Shown here: positions 1 to 8,180 of the stretch, one piece after another
Position numbering within the stretch: position 1 is the first letter of the stretch
Layout: every line of letters starts with the position of its first letter
Origin: Streptomyces hygroscopicus
GTDB lineage: Bacteria > Actinomycetota > Actinomycetes > Streptomycetales > Streptomycetaceae
Direction: 5' to 3'
Length of the DNA stretch: 64,000 nucleotides
NCBI GenBank assembly: GCA_002021875.1
Contig: CP018627.1
Coordinates: 8,866,001-8,930,000, forward strand
Position numbers and translations under genes: made by a program
The notes under the pieces: generated by a model
What the model was told of the DNA's origin: nothing
Seen by the model: the letters and a program-made list of their open reading frames with translations, nothing else
Databases searched by the model: none

Positions 1-61
1 AATTCTCAGGGCTCGGCGGGTGATGATGAGCCGGTGCATGCCAATCGACGGGGGAGTCGGG

Positions 62-853
62 ATGGGTGTGGCAATTGATCCACGTGGTATTGATCCACGT
101 GGTGCCGACGAGAAGGCGGAGCGGGCCGATGAGTCGGCCTCTCATCTGGAACAGGCGCTGTTGCAGGCGCGCAAGCTGATCGAGTCCACGGTCCTGCTGC
201 ACTCGCGCAGGCTGACGACGCCGTCCCCGGTGGTGCGCACCGACGGTGCCCGGCTCGGCGACTCTCTCGCCCAGCTCATCGCCGGCGCCCGGTACTCGGT
301 GTCCGTGACCCTCACCGGCGCGGGCGCCTTCGAGAGCGCCGTGACCGAGGAGCTGGACCGTACTCCGAGCCGGGCGGTGGTCCGGGTGCTGTGCAACGTG
401 CCGGCCGCGGAGGGAGTGGCCGAGCGGCTGCGTCCGCTCACCCGGGTCCGTCCCGAAGTTCGCGTGTCGCAGAGCGAGTTGCGCGGCATCGTGGTGGTCG
501 ACGGCGCCTCGGCACTGGTGCAGACGCATGTCCAGGAGCCGGAGGGGCAGGTCGCCGTCGTCAACGACCTGGGCGCCGTACGGGCCTTGGAGCTCCTCTT
601 CGCCGGCGCCTGGTCCCGGGGGCGGAAGCTGGCGGATCACCTCGGGCTCGCGCCGAGGCTGCGCACGGAGTTCGCCCGGACTGTTCTGGAGGCCCTGCGC
701 GCCGGTCACACCGATGAGACCGCGGCGCGGGGGATCAATGTGTCGCTGCGCACCTATCGCCGGCATGTCGCGGAGATCATGCGGGAGCTGGACGCCAGCT
801 CGCGCTTCCAGGCCGGGGCGCGCGCGGTCGAGCTCGGCCTGCTCGCCGACTGA
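62..853 (+). CDS. LuxR-type HTH transcriptional regulator (copy 1)
   Basis: Probable cluster regulator of about 263 residues. The C-terminal ~60 residues form a LuxR/GerE-like helix-turn-helix, with the recognisable stretch TDETAARGINVSLRTYRRHV. The N-terminal part is a coiled, Glu/Arg-rich segment followed by an alpha/beta domain like those in TrmB/PLD-like sensor regions of actinomycete LuxR proteins. ATG at 62 is preferred over the in-frame ATG at 20 because a GGGGAG ribosome site lies at about 51-56. It is a paralogue of the next gene, with the same architecture and the same end (SSRFQAGARAVELGLL versus NSRFQAGVRAAELGLL). DNA binding is well supported. The target and any ligand are unknown; control of the adjacent cluster is inferred from position. 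Confidence 0.8.
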   Translation: MGVAIDPRGIDPRGADEKAERADESASHLEQALLQARKLIESTVLLHSRRLTTPSPVVRTDGARLGDSLAQLIAGARYSVSVTLTGAGAFESAVTEELDRTPSRAVVRVLCNVPAAEGVAERLRPLTRVRPEVRVSQSELRGIVVVDGASALVQTHVQEPEGQVAVVNDLGAVRALELLFAGAWSRGRKLADHLGLAPRLRTEFARTVLEALRAGHTDETAARGINVSLRTYRRHVAEIMRELDASSRFQAGARAVELGLLAD

Positions 854-940
854 GGGCGAACGACACAACGCTGTCGGGACCGGGCCGTCACGGGGGACCC
901 CGGCGGCCCGCTGATCCACATCTTCAGGGGGATGGTTGGC

Positions 941-1729
941 ATGTCCGGTTGGCGCGAGGACGAACTCGAAAAGGCCCTGTTGGAAGCGAAGGCGCGCATC
1001 GAGTCGATGGTCGCGCTGCACCGGGACCGCAGCTCCCAGGAACAGCTCATCACCGTGGTCGACAACGCCTATGACGTCGTGCTGGAGACGGCCGCGGGCC
1101 TCGTCAAGGAGGCGACGACCAGCATCGACATCATCCACGCGCGACGGCCGTCCAGGGCCGACCGGATCCAGCGGCGCACCGATCAGGACGAGCGGGCCCT
1201 GCTCTACGGCGCCCAGGAGGGTGTGACGATCCGGCTGCTGACCACGCCCACGCTGCTGGACGACGACTTTGTCCGCGAACAGCTGGGCCGGGAGCGGCCC
1301 GTGGCCATCCGGGTGGCCCATATGCCGCCGCTCCAGGCGCTCGTCGTGGACGACAGTGTCGCGCTCGTCGTGGCCGAGTCGGCGGCCGGCCGGCGGACCT
1401 CGGTGATACGGGTGGCGGAACTGCTGCACTCGCTGCGCATGCTCTTCGACAGCATCTGGAAAGACGCCTTCCGGGCCGGGGAACGGTTTGTCTTCGGGGA
1501 CCGCACCCGGGCGGCATTCGCCCGCCGCATCCTGAGGTACCTCCAGGCCGGGGTCACCGACGAGGTCGCGGCCCGCGAACTCACCGTTTCGGTGCGCACC
1601 TACCGGCGCTACGTCGCCGACATCATGTCCCAGCTCGGTGCCAACTCCCGCTTCCAGGCCGGGGTTCGTGCCGCTGAGCTGGGGCTTCTCCCGCCCACGC
1701 CCGGGGCGGAGCCGGGGGGCCGGGGCTAG
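941..1729 (+). CDS. LuxR-type HTH transcriptional regulator (copy 2)
   Basis: Second regulator of about 262 residues, homologous along its length to the preceding gene: N-terminal coiled segment (DELEKALLEAKARIESMV), central alpha/beta sensor-like domain, and C-terminal LuxR helix-turn-helix (TDEVAARELTVSVRTYRRYV). ATG at 941 is chosen because AGGGGG at about 926-931 gives a workable spacing, whereas the in-frame ATG at 932 directly abuts it. Only about 87 nt separate the two genes, so they are probably co-transcribed. Tandem duplication followed by divergence is the simplest origin. A role as pathway-specific regulator is inferred from its place at the cluster edge. It has no receiver domain, so it is not a typical two-component response regulator. 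Confidence 0.8.
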   Translation: MSGWREDELEKALLEAKARIESMVALHRDRSSQEQLITVVDNAYDVVLETAAGLVKEATTSIDIIHARRPSRADRIQRRTDQDERALLYGAQEGVTIRLLTTPTLLDDDFVREQLGRERPVAIRVAHMPPLQALVVDDSVALVVAESAAGRRTSVIRVAELLHSLRMLFDSIWKDAFRAGERFVFGDRTRAAFARRILRYLQAGVTDEVAARELTVSVRTYRRYVADIMSQLGANSRFQAGVRAAELGLLPPTPGAEPGGRG

Positions 1730-1774
1730 GGCCGAGCGGGCTGGGCGGCCTGGCAGTTTCCTGTCTCTGGCGTT

Positions 1775-1789
1775 GCCCGGCTCCCGGGC
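1775..1789. terminator. Possible small hairpin after the LuxR pair
   Basis: GCCCGG-CTC-CCGGGC forms a 6-bp perfect stem about 45 nt after the second LuxR stop. There is no T-run. It may be a weak terminator. The 1730-2020 gap otherwise shows no coding signal and must hold the promoter of the IclR gene, though no clear -35/-10 pair was found. Confidence 0.3.
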
Positions 1790-2020
1790 CGTCCGATTTG
1801 ATGGGGCGTATCAGAGCGGGGGACCGGCGAGCGGCAGCTCCCGCCCCGTCCCGGCGGCCGGTTGCCACTTCTGCGAGCCGTCGGTGTGCGGGATTCCGGC
1901 GCCGCGTGGCCCCGGAGCCTCGCGCCATCCGGTGTCCGCCGTGCGGAAGGCGAGTCCTCCATGAGTCACATGCCGATCGGTCCGGTATATCGGCGCGCCG
2001 ACGCCGACAGGGTGGGAGCG

Positions 2021-2815
2021 ATGAGCGTCGCGTCGCGGCCGCTGAGCGGCGTCGGTGTGCTCGACAAAGCGTCCATGATTCTCAGTGTGGTTGAGCAGCG
2101 TCCCGCCAGCCTCGCCCAGGTGGTGGCGATCAGTGGGCTGCCGCGCCCCACCGTCTACCGCATCGCCACCGCCCTGGAACGGCTCGAACTGCTGAGCCGG
2201 GACGCGCACGGCCGGTTCCTGCCCGGCGCCAGGATCGGCCACTCCGGGGCCGGGCAACCGCGCGACCGGCTGGAGCACATCGCGGAGGGCGTGCTGGCCG
2301 AACTGCACGCGCTCACCGGCCTCAACGCCCGGGTGCACCGCCGCCGCGACGCCGTGCACATCTGCGTGGCGAGCTCGGCCGACCCGGTCACCGGACAGGA
2401 CGCGGTCCCCCTGGGCACGGCCCGCCCCGCCAAGTCCGGCCCTGTCGCCCAGGTGCTCCTCGCCTGGGAGGACCCGGACGAGCTGTACGCGGGGTTGCGC
2501 GGCGCACGCTTCAACGCGGCACAGCTGGCGCTGGTTCGGCAGCGCGGCTGGGCGCACGGGCCCGATGTGATGGTGCTGGACGAGCATGTGCTCGCCGTCC
2601 CGGTCCGGGACGGCGATGGCCGGGTCTCCGCCGCGCTCGTGCTGTCCGGCCCGCGGTCGAGGATGGCGAAGCTCCCCGAACGCGGGGTGCGGAACACGGT
2701 CATCGACGCCGCCGCCGGGCTGACCGAGACGCTGCCGCGGCCGCCCGCCCGCCCCCGACTGCGGAGCGTGCCGCCCCGGTCCGTCGGCACCACGGGCGGC
2801 TGGGCCGCCCGGTGA
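2021..2815 (+). CDS. IclR-family regulator, NdgR/AreB-like
   Basis: About 264 residues. The N-terminus reads SGVGVLDKASMIL followed by a winged helix with LPRPTVYRIATALE. This is the hallmark of the NdgR/AreB branch of the IclR family, the amino-acid-metabolism regulators of actinomycetes. The C-terminal part matches the IclR effector domain. ATG at 2021 has GGGAG at 2013-2017 and gives an N-terminus like NdgR; an upstream in-frame ATG at 1961 is possible but lacks a good site. Compared with canonical NdgR (about 238 aa), it carries a Pro/Arg-rich C-terminal extension. It is probably a cluster-associated paralogue that could tie expression to amino-acid supply. That link is inference. Confidence 0.8.
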   Translation: MSVASRPLSGVGVLDKASMILSVVEQRPASLAQVVAISGLPRPTVYRIATALERLELLSRDAHGRFLPGARIGHSGAGQPRDRLEHIAEGVLAELHALTGLNARVHRRRDAVHICVASSADPVTGQDAVPLGTARPAKSGPVAQVLLAWEDPDELYAGLRGARFNAAQLALVRQRGWAHGPDVMVLDEHVLAVPVRDGDGRVSAALVLSGPRSRMAKLPERGVRNTVIDAAAGLTETLPRPPARPRLRSVPPRSVGTTGGWAAR

Positions 2816-2850
2816 CGGGCTGACCGCACCGGACCCCGGAATCCTCACGG

Positions 2851-2865
2851 GCCCCCGGCGGGGGC
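2851..2865. terminator. Hairpin between convergent genes
   Basis: GCCCCC-GGC-GGGGGC lies between the end of the IclR gene (plus) and the stop of the small minus-strand gene at 2867. It is a 6-bp GC stem without a T-run. It could serve both directions. Confidence 0.4.
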
Positions 2866-2866
2866 A

Positions 2867-3238
2867 TCACTCCCCGGTGTTGTCGCCCTGCCCCGGTCCG
2901 CCTGGCCCGTCCGGTCCGCCCGGCCCGTCCGGCGCGCCCGGCCCGTCCGGTCCGCCCGGCCCGTCCGGCGCGCCCGGCCCGTCCGGCGCGCCTGGCTCGT
3001 CCGGCGCGCCTGGGCCGCCCGCCGCCTGGCCGTCGGTGGCTTTCCCCTCGGCCGGGGCTTCCGTCCCCGGGCACGGCTGCCCCGTCAGGGCGTCGACGAA
3101 TCGCTCCAGTAGCTCGCCCCAGGGCGCCCCGCAGTCGCGCAGACACGTCTCCTGGTCGCGGGCGATCTGCTCCTCCAGACGGGCCAGGAACGCCCATGGA
3201 GGCTCGGCCGCGGCCGGAGAGGTCGGGTCGTCGGTCAT
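2867..3238 (-). CDS. Small hypothetical protein with collagen-like Gly-Pro tail
   Basis: A protein of 123 residues. The first ~65 residues are an ordinary, probably helical domain (begins MTDDPTSPAAAEPPW, contains ARLEEQIARDQETCLRDCG). The last ~50 residues are a repeated G-A-P-D-G-P-G / G-G-P-D-G-P-G motif. Third-position GC is high in this frame, and the N-terminal half looks coding. However, the opposite strand also reads as a collagen-like frame because the repeat is nearly self-complementary, and no strong ribosome site precedes the ATG. No signal peptide is visible. Function unknown; it is not a recognised cluster family. The repeat may vary in length between strains. Confidence 0.5.
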   Translation of the reverse strand: MTDDPTSPAAAEPPWAFLARLEEQIARDQETCLRDCGAPWGELLERFVDALTGQPCPGTEAPAEGKATDGQAAGGPGAPDEPGAPDGPGAPDGPGGPDGPGAPDGPGGPDGPGGPGQGDNTGE

Positions 3239-3666
3239 CGGGCGGCTCGCTGGGTGGTGGGGACGGGGACCGATACGGAGAATCTCCTGCGCATCCTGCC
3301 CTGCCCGGGCGCCCGTGATCCATCGTGACGCCGCTTGCGCCACGCACTGGCAACAAGCTGTTATGCCGCGCCCGCGAGGCCCCTCCGGCCGCTCCGGGCC
3401 CGCTTCCGGAGCCCTCCCTGGCACCTTCCTGAAGGGGACGTTGAGGCGCGCGGTGGGCCTGGTTAGAAAGGTGTCCCGGGTCCTACGGCCCGCCGCACCG
3501 CGGGCGGCGTAGTCGACCCGGCGGTGGGGCCCTTCCCCGCGACCCGCTGCCGAACACCTCACGGGGCACAGGCAGCAAGGCAGCGAGCCCACCGGGAGCG
3601 TGTCCGCTCCCGGGAGGCGGGCCGGCCGCCGCCCCGGCAGCGGGAGACAGCCACGAGGAGAGCGCG
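3239..3666. promoter_or_regulatory. 428-bp divergent intergenic region with candidate promoter
   Basis: This gap separates the minus-strand small gene from the long plus-strand PKS operon. A good vegetative-type promoter candidate is TTGAGG at 3441-3446, a 17-nt spacer, then TAGAAA at 3464-3469, about 200 nt before the thioesterase start. GAGGAG at about 3655-3660 is the thioesterase ribosome site. No convincing ORF was seen in the gap. Confidence 0.4.
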
Positions 3667-4440
3667 ATGACATCGTCCGGCAGTGCCCGAACCACCCGCT
3701 GGTTCCGGCGGTACCCGGCGGCCGGACAGCCACGGGCGCGGCTGGTCTGTTTGCCCCACGCGGGCGGGGCCGCGACGTTCTTCCACACCTGGGGCGGCGC
3801 GCTGGGCCACGGCGTCGAGGTGCTGGCCACCCGGTACCCGGGCCGCCAGGAGCGGATCGCCGAACCGTGCGCGACCAGCATGGCGGAGCTCGCCGACCCG
3901 CTGGCCGGAGAGCTGCTTCCGCTCCTCGACGTCCCGGTGGCCTTCTTCGGCCACAGCATGGGGGCGTCGCTCGCCTATGAACTGGCCCTGCGTCTCCAGC
4001 CGGAGCACGCGGACCGCCTGGCCGGCCTCTTCGTCTCGTCCCGTGAGGCTCCCCATCTGGTCACCCCCAAGGAGATCCACCTCGGCACGGACGACGAGCT
4101 GATCGCCGAAGTGGTGCGGCTCGGGGGCGCGGACGCCGCGCTGCTGGCCGACCCCGGGATCCGGGACATCGTGCTGCCGTCCGTACGGGCCGACTTCCGG
4201 ATCGCGGGCACCTACCGGGCCGCGGCCCCGCGGCCCGTCGGGTGTCCGGTCGTGGCCTATGCCGGAGACCGGGACCCGGGTGCCGGGGAGAACGAGATGA
4301 GGCACTGGTCCGAGGTCGCCGGACATTCCTTCGACATGCGTGTCCTGCCCGGTGGCCATTTCTACCTGAATGCCGAGCGGGATTCCCTGACGAACGACAT
4401 CAGAAGGCGCCTGGACGAAGCAGTGTTGGCACCTTCCTGA
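3667..4440 (+). CDS. Type II thioesterase (editing TE)
   Basis: A 257-residue GrsT/RifR-family thioesterase. Family features are visible: the N-terminal LVCLPHAGGAATFF oxyanion region, the nucleophile elbow GHSMGAS (catalytic Ser near residue 99), and the C-terminal GGHFYLN with the catalytic His. Enzymes of this type remove wrong or stalled acyl groups from carrier proteins of PKS and NRPS lines. It is the first gene of the plus-strand biosynthetic run and has its own GAGGAG ribosome site. A hairpin-capable gap of 117 nt separates it from the ACP gene. Family assignment is secure. Whether it serves the PKS ACPs, the NRPS T domains or both cannot be read from the sequence. Confidence 0.92.
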   Translation: MTSSGSARTTRWFRRYPAAGQPRARLVCLPHAGGAATFFHTWGGALGHGVEVLATRYPGRQERIAEPCATSMAELADPLAGELLPLLDVPVAFFGHSMGASLAYELALRLQPEHADRLAGLFVSSREAPHLVTPKEIHLGTDDELIAEVVRLGGADAALLADPGIRDIVLPSVRADFRIAGTYRAAAPRPVGCPVVAYAGDRDPGAGENEMRHWSEVAGHSFDMRVLPGGHFYLNAERDSLTNDIRRRLDEAVLAPS

Positions 4441-4460
4441 CGCAAGGCGTGCACATCACA

Positions 4461-4492
4461 TTCCCGTACTGCGATGGTTTCGAGTGCGGGAA
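4461..4492 (+). promoter_or_regulatory. Inverted repeat between thioesterase and ACP genes
   Basis: TTCCCGTACT (4461-4470) faces AGTGCGGGAA (4483-4492), a 10-bp stem with one G-T wobble and a 12-nt loop. It lies about 65 nt before the ACP start. It could be an RNA hairpin that attenuates or protects the transcript, or an operator. Confidence 0.4.
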
Positions 4493-4557
4493 CGCAAAAG
4501 GAGCGCCGAACGGGGGGATTCCCGCCCGGCGGCAATGACCGAGAGGTTGAATTCATC

Positions 4558-4809
4558 ATGCCTACCCTTACCGAAGAGCGCGCTGAGAAGATCAAGGAAA
4601 TCGTCTGCGAGATCCTCGAGCTCGAAGAGGACGAGGTCACCGAGACCAGCCTCTTCCGCGAGGACCACGACGCCGACTCGCTGCGCGCCATCGAGATCCT
4701 CGCCTCGCTGGAGAAGGAGTTCAAGGTCGTCATCGACCAGTCCGAGCTCGCCCGCATGGTCAACCTCAAGGGTGTGGGCGAGGTCGTCGCCGAGTCAGCC
4801 GGCTGGTAA
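4558..4809 (+). CDS. Acyl carrier protein (ACP 1)
   Basis: An 83-residue free-standing carrier protein. The phosphopantetheine attachment site is in DADSLRAIE (Ser near residue 41), and the acidic helix I region (KEIVCEILELEEDEV) is typical of type II ACPs. A GAGAGG ribosome site lies about 12-17 nt upstream of the ATG. It sits directly before two active ketosynthases, so it is a good candidate for the carrier of the growing polyene chain. A second ACP occurs at 11147. The two differ in length and in the residues around the Ser (DADSL versus EVDSL), suggesting different partners, for instance chain elongation versus starter loading by the acyl-AMP ligase. Confidence 0.92.
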   Translation: MPTLTEERAEKIKEIVCEILELEEDEVTETSLFREDHDADSLRAIEILASLEKEFKVVIDQSELARMVNLKGVGEVVAESAGW

Positions 4810-4849
4810 TCCCTTCCGCTGTTCAAGCCGAGACTGGTTGGAGGTTTCG

Positions 4850-6100
4850 ATGACTGCTCCCGCGCGCGACGGTTCCGCCGTCGCGACTCACAGAGTGGTT
4901 CTTACCGGGTTTGGCGTTTTCTCCAGCATCGGAGTGGGCGCCGCCGAGTTCGCCGAGGGGCTTCGCTCCGGCCGCAGCGGAGCGAAGCCGATCACCGCCT
5001 TCGACACCGAGGGGTTCGCCCACGCCAAAGGCTGCGAAATTGTCGACTTCGAACCGGAGAAGTGGATACGCAATCTGGATGTGGCGGAACTCGGCCGGGC
5101 CAGTCAGTTCTCGGCCGCCGCGGCCCGCATGGCCGTCGAGGACGCGAATCTCGACCTCGACGTACTGAGAGAGCAGCGCGGTCTCATCTCGATAGGCACC
5201 ACCGATGGGGAGTCCTTCGACCTGGACCAGCTCGTGGAAAGCCAGATCGCCCACGGTCCGGAGAAGATGGACTCCACCATCGCGCGCCGCGTGCGGGCCG
5301 GCCGCCTCTCCGCGGCCGTCGCCCATGAACTCGGGCTGACGGACGTCGAAGCGGTGACGATCCCGACGGCCTGCGCCGCGGGCAACTACGCGATCGGCTA
5401 CGGCTTCGACGCCGTACGCACCGGTGAGGTGGACTTCGCCCTCTGCGGCGGCGCCGACGCCATGTGCCGTAAGACCTTCGCCGGCTTCTACCGGCTCGGC
5501 ACCATCGCTCCCGAGCTGTGCCAGCCGTTCGACGTCGACCGCAAGGGCATCCTCACCGGCGAGGGGGCGGGCGTGCTCGTCCTGGAGAGCCTGGAGTCGG
5601 CCCTGGCCCGGGGGGCCCGCATCTACGCGGAGGTCCTCGGCTACGGCCTGAACTGCGACGCCTATCACCAGGTCGCCCCCAACCAGAGCAGCGTCGCCCG
5701 CTGCATGGCGCTCGCCCTGGACAACGCGGGCGTCAAGCCCGGCGAGGTCGACCTGGTCTCCGCGCACGGCACCGGTACCAAGGCCAACGACGTCACCGAG
5801 GCCCGCGCCATCCGCGAGGTGTACGGCGCCGCCCCGCCACGGACCATCTCCATCAAGTCGATGCTCGGCCACACCATGGGTGCCGCCAGTGCCCTCGCCG
5901 CGATCGCCTGCTCGCTGGCGATCGTGCACCGCTTCATCCCGCCGACCATCAATCACACCGCCACCGACCCCGAATGCGAGGTCGACTGCGTGCCCAACGA
6001 GGCGGTCGAGGCAGATCTGCGGATCGTGCAGAACAACGGTCTCGCCTTCGGCGGCAACAACGCGGTCGTCATCCTGGGCAAGTACGAGGAGCACCGATGA
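4850..6100 (+). CDS. Beta-ketoacyl-ACP synthase (KS 1, catalytically complete)
   Basis: A 416-residue FabF-type ketosynthase that performs decarboxylative Claisen condensation on an ACP. The catalytic Cys is in PTACAAGN, the first His in SAHGTGTKAND and the second in LGHTMGAAS; the C-terminal GGNN loop is present. GGAGG lies just before ATG 4850. It ends with an ATGA overlap into the next ketosynthase, so the two are translationally coupled. Pairs of overlapping KS-like genes are normal in type II systems, but the partner here also keeps its catalytic residues. Likely role: elongation in a highly reducing type II PKS that builds a polyene acyl chain. Confidence 0.93.
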   Translation: MTAPARDGSAVATHRVVLTGFGVFSSIGVGAAEFAEGLRSGRSGAKPITAFDTEGFAHAKGCEIVDFEPEKWIRNLDVAELGRASQFSAAAARMAVEDANLDLDVLREQRGLISIGTTDGESFDLDQLVESQIAHGPEKMDSTIARRVRAGRLSAAVAHELGLTDVEAVTIPTACAAGNYAIGYGFDAVRTGEVDFALCGGADAMCRKTFAGFYRLGTIAPELCQPFDVDRKGILTGEGAGVLVLESLESALARGARIYAEVLGYGLNCDAYHQVAPNQSSVARCMALALDNAGVKPGEVDLVSAHGTGTKANDVTEARAIREVYGAAPPRTISIKSMLGHTMGAASALAAIACSLAIVHRFIPPTINHTATDPECEVDCVPNEAVEADLRIVQNNGLAFGGNNAVVILGKYEEHR

Positions 6101-7230
6101 GCCGCTGGCCCATCACCGGAGTCGGAGCCGTCGCCAGCGTCGGAGCCGACCCGGCGCAGATCTTCGACAACCTCTGCCAGGGACGGGGCGGGCTGCACAG
6201 CCTGCGCGGCTTCAACCGCGACTGGTACAACGCGGACCTGCTGTACGAGGTGGACGACCGGCCCGCGCCGGGCACCGATGTCGTCGGCCGGGCCACCGCC
6301 CTGCTGACCACGGCGGTCGGGCAGGCGCTGGACGACGCCGGGCTGCCCCGGGACCTGCGCGGGGTGCCCGTGCTCATCGGCACCGGGCTGCGCGAGCTGC
6401 GCTCACTGGAGCTGTGGTGGCGCGACGGACAGGACTTCGACGCCGGACGCATGCACTTCGGCACGGCGCTGCGGGAACGGTTCGGCGCCGATGACACCAC
6501 CACCATCTCCAACGCCTGCTCCGCCTCCCTGTACTCGCTGGCCCTCGGCGTGGACCTGCTGGAGTTCCGGGGAGCCGAGACCGTCGTGGTGGCGGGCGTC
6601 GACGTCATCACCGAGAGCATGTTCGGCCTCTCCGACCGGCTCCAGCTCGATCCGCCGGACGCGCTGCGCCCGTTCGACCGGGACCGCAAGGGCACCGTGA
6701 TGGGCGAGGGCGCCGCCGCGATCGTGCTGCGCCGCACCGACGCCGGCGGCGGGCACGGCTGGGTGCGTGGCGTGGGCATCAACTGCGACGCCTACCACGC
6801 CACCGCGCCCGACGCCGGTGGAATCGCCCTGGCCATCAAGGACGCCCACAGCCGGGCGGGCGTCAAACCCGAGGACGTGGAACTGGTGATGGTGCACGGC
6901 ACGGGCACCCCGCTCAACGACGCCGCCGAGGCCACCGCACTGCGGGAGGTGTACGGCGACCACCTGGGCCGCCCCGTGATGACCGGGGTCAAGTCGATGA
7001 CCGGGCACACCTCCGGCGCCTCCGGTGTGCTCAGCCTCATCGTCGCCCTGCGCGCCATGCGCGAAGGCCGCGTGCCCCCGATCACCGGGCTCGACCATCC
7101 GGCCCCGGAGACCGAGGGATTCCGGATCGTCCGCGGCACCGCCCGGCAAGCCGACGTCTCCCTCGCCCAGATCGACGCCTTCGGCTTCGGCGGCATCAAC
7201 GCCGTGGCGGTAGTGGAGGCGGCCCGATGA
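6097..7230 (+). CDS. Beta-ketoacyl-ACP synthase (KS 2, catalytically complete)
   Basis: A 377-residue ketosynthase, somewhat short for the family. Catalytic residues are present: Cys in SNACSAS, His in VHGTGTPLND and His in TGHTSGAS. The start overlaps the KS 1 stop (ATGA) and the stop overlaps the next gene (ATGA). Because it keeps the Cys, it is not a standard chain-length factor. It could be a second elongating KS with different chain-length preference, or form a KS-KS heterodimer with KS 1. Members of such pairs are known in polyene and cinnamoyl-lipid type II clusters, where several KS/CLF genes work in sequence. Which partner it uses is inference. Confidence 0.9.
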   Translation: MSRWPITGVGAVASVGADPAQIFDNLCQGRGGLHSLRGFNRDWYNADLLYEVDDRPAPGTDVVGRATALLTTAVGQALDDAGLPRDLRGVPVLIGTGLRELRSLELWWRDGQDFDAGRMHFGTALRERFGADDTTTISNACSASLYSLALGVDLLEFRGAETVVVAGVDVITESMFGLSDRLQLDPPDALRPFDRDRKGTVMGEGAAAIVLRRTDAGGGHGWVRGVGINCDAYHATAPDAGGIALAIKDAHSRAGVKPEDVELVMVHGTGTPLNDAAEATALREVYGDHLGRPVMTGVKSMTGHTSGASGVLSLIVALRAMREGRVPPITGLDHPAPETEGFRIVRGTARQADVSLAQIDAFGFGGINAVAVVEAAR

Positions 7231-8180
7231 ACGCCGTTCTGACCGGAGTCGGGCTCGCCCTGCCCGGCGTCGCCACCCCGAAGGACCTGCTGGCCCCCGT
7301 CCCCGACGGCGCGGAACCGGTGGACCCCGCCGCCCGCATCGGCAAGAAGAAGGGGCTGCGCTTCAAGGACCGCGCCACTCAGCTCGCGCTGGCCTGCGCC
7401 AACGAGGCACTGACGGACGCGGGACTGCTCGGCCCCGAGGGGCTCACGGTCCCCGGTGAGACCGTCGCCGTCCTCGTGGCCTCCAACTACGGCAATGTGG
7501 ACACCGTCTGCTCGGTCGTGGACACCATCGCGGCCGACGGGGCCACGGGCGGCGTCAGCCCCATGGACACCCCCAACGCGTCCAGCAACGTGATCGCCTC
7601 GACCCTCGCCATCAAGTACGGGCTGCGCGGCCCCAACCTGATGGTCTGCAACGGCGCCACCTCCGGCCTGGACGCGGTCCGCTGGGCCGCCGCCCTCGTC
7701 GGCGCGCGCCGCGCCGACCGGGCGCTCGTCCTGGCCGTCGAACCGGACAACGACATGGTCCGCCGCCTCACCGGAGCCGACCGGATCGTGGACGGCGCCG
7801 CCGCCGTCGTCGTGGAGCGCCGGGCGGCCGCCGCCGTCCGCGGCGCCGAGGTCCGGGCCCAGGTCAGCTCCGCGGTCCGCGCCGGAAGCGTCGAGGCGTG
7901 CCTGGAACAGCTCGCCGGGGACGACCGCACCCCGCCCGCCGCCTGGTTCGGCCCCGGCGACGGGCAGGGACTCACCTCCTCCGTGCTGCCGTCCGGCACC
8001 GTCCACCATGCGCTGGCCGACGCCTTCGGCGAGGCATCGGCGGTCCTCGGGGTCCTCCAGTGCGCCGGAACCATCGGCTGGTACGCCGACGGTGGCGCCG
8101 GGCCCGTCTACGCCCTCGCCGGCGGCGACGGCGACGACGCCACGGCCGGACTCGCCCTCCTGGCCCCGGGCCGGTCCTGA
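7227..8180 (+). CDS. Degenerate ketosynthase / CLF-like protein (short)
   Basis: A 317-residue thiolase-fold protein with ketosynthase similarity in its N-terminal and central parts. The position of the catalytic Cys reads NGATSG (Cys replaced by Ala), and the HGTGT and GHT motifs are missing because the C-terminal half is shortened. It is therefore unlikely to condense; a structural or chain-length-factor role is more probable. It is coupled to KS 2 by an ATGA overlap and to the next gene by TGATG. It is shorter than a normal CLF (about 400 aa). A remnant or a scaffold protein cannot be excluded. Confidence 0.75.
   Translation: MNAVLTGVGLALPGVATPKDLLAPVPDGAEPVDPAARIGKKKGLRFKDRATQLALACANEALTDAGLLGPEGLTVPGETVAVLVASNYGNVDTVCSVVDTIAADGATGGVSPMDTPNASSNVIASTLAIKYGLRGPNLMVCNGATSGLDAVRWAAALVGARRADRALVLAVEPDNDMVRRLTGADRIVDGAAAVVVERRAAAAVRGAEVRAQVSSAVRAGSVEACLEQLAGDDRTPPAAWFGPGDGQGLTSSVLPSGTVHHALADAFGEASAVLGVLQCAGTIGWYADGGAGPVYALAGGDGDDATAGLALLAPGRS

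Noticed and set aside
2877..3512. Plus-strand collagen-like frame over the small minus-strand gene
   Set aside because: Only the repeat is shared. The remainder is Ser/Arg-rich and unstructured, while the minus-strand frame has a normal N-terminal domain and codon use.
3420..4440. Repeated 13-mer ggcaccttcctga at 3420 and 4428
   Set aside because: A 13-nt match at this GC content within 64 kb is expected by chance, and no further similarity surrounds it.
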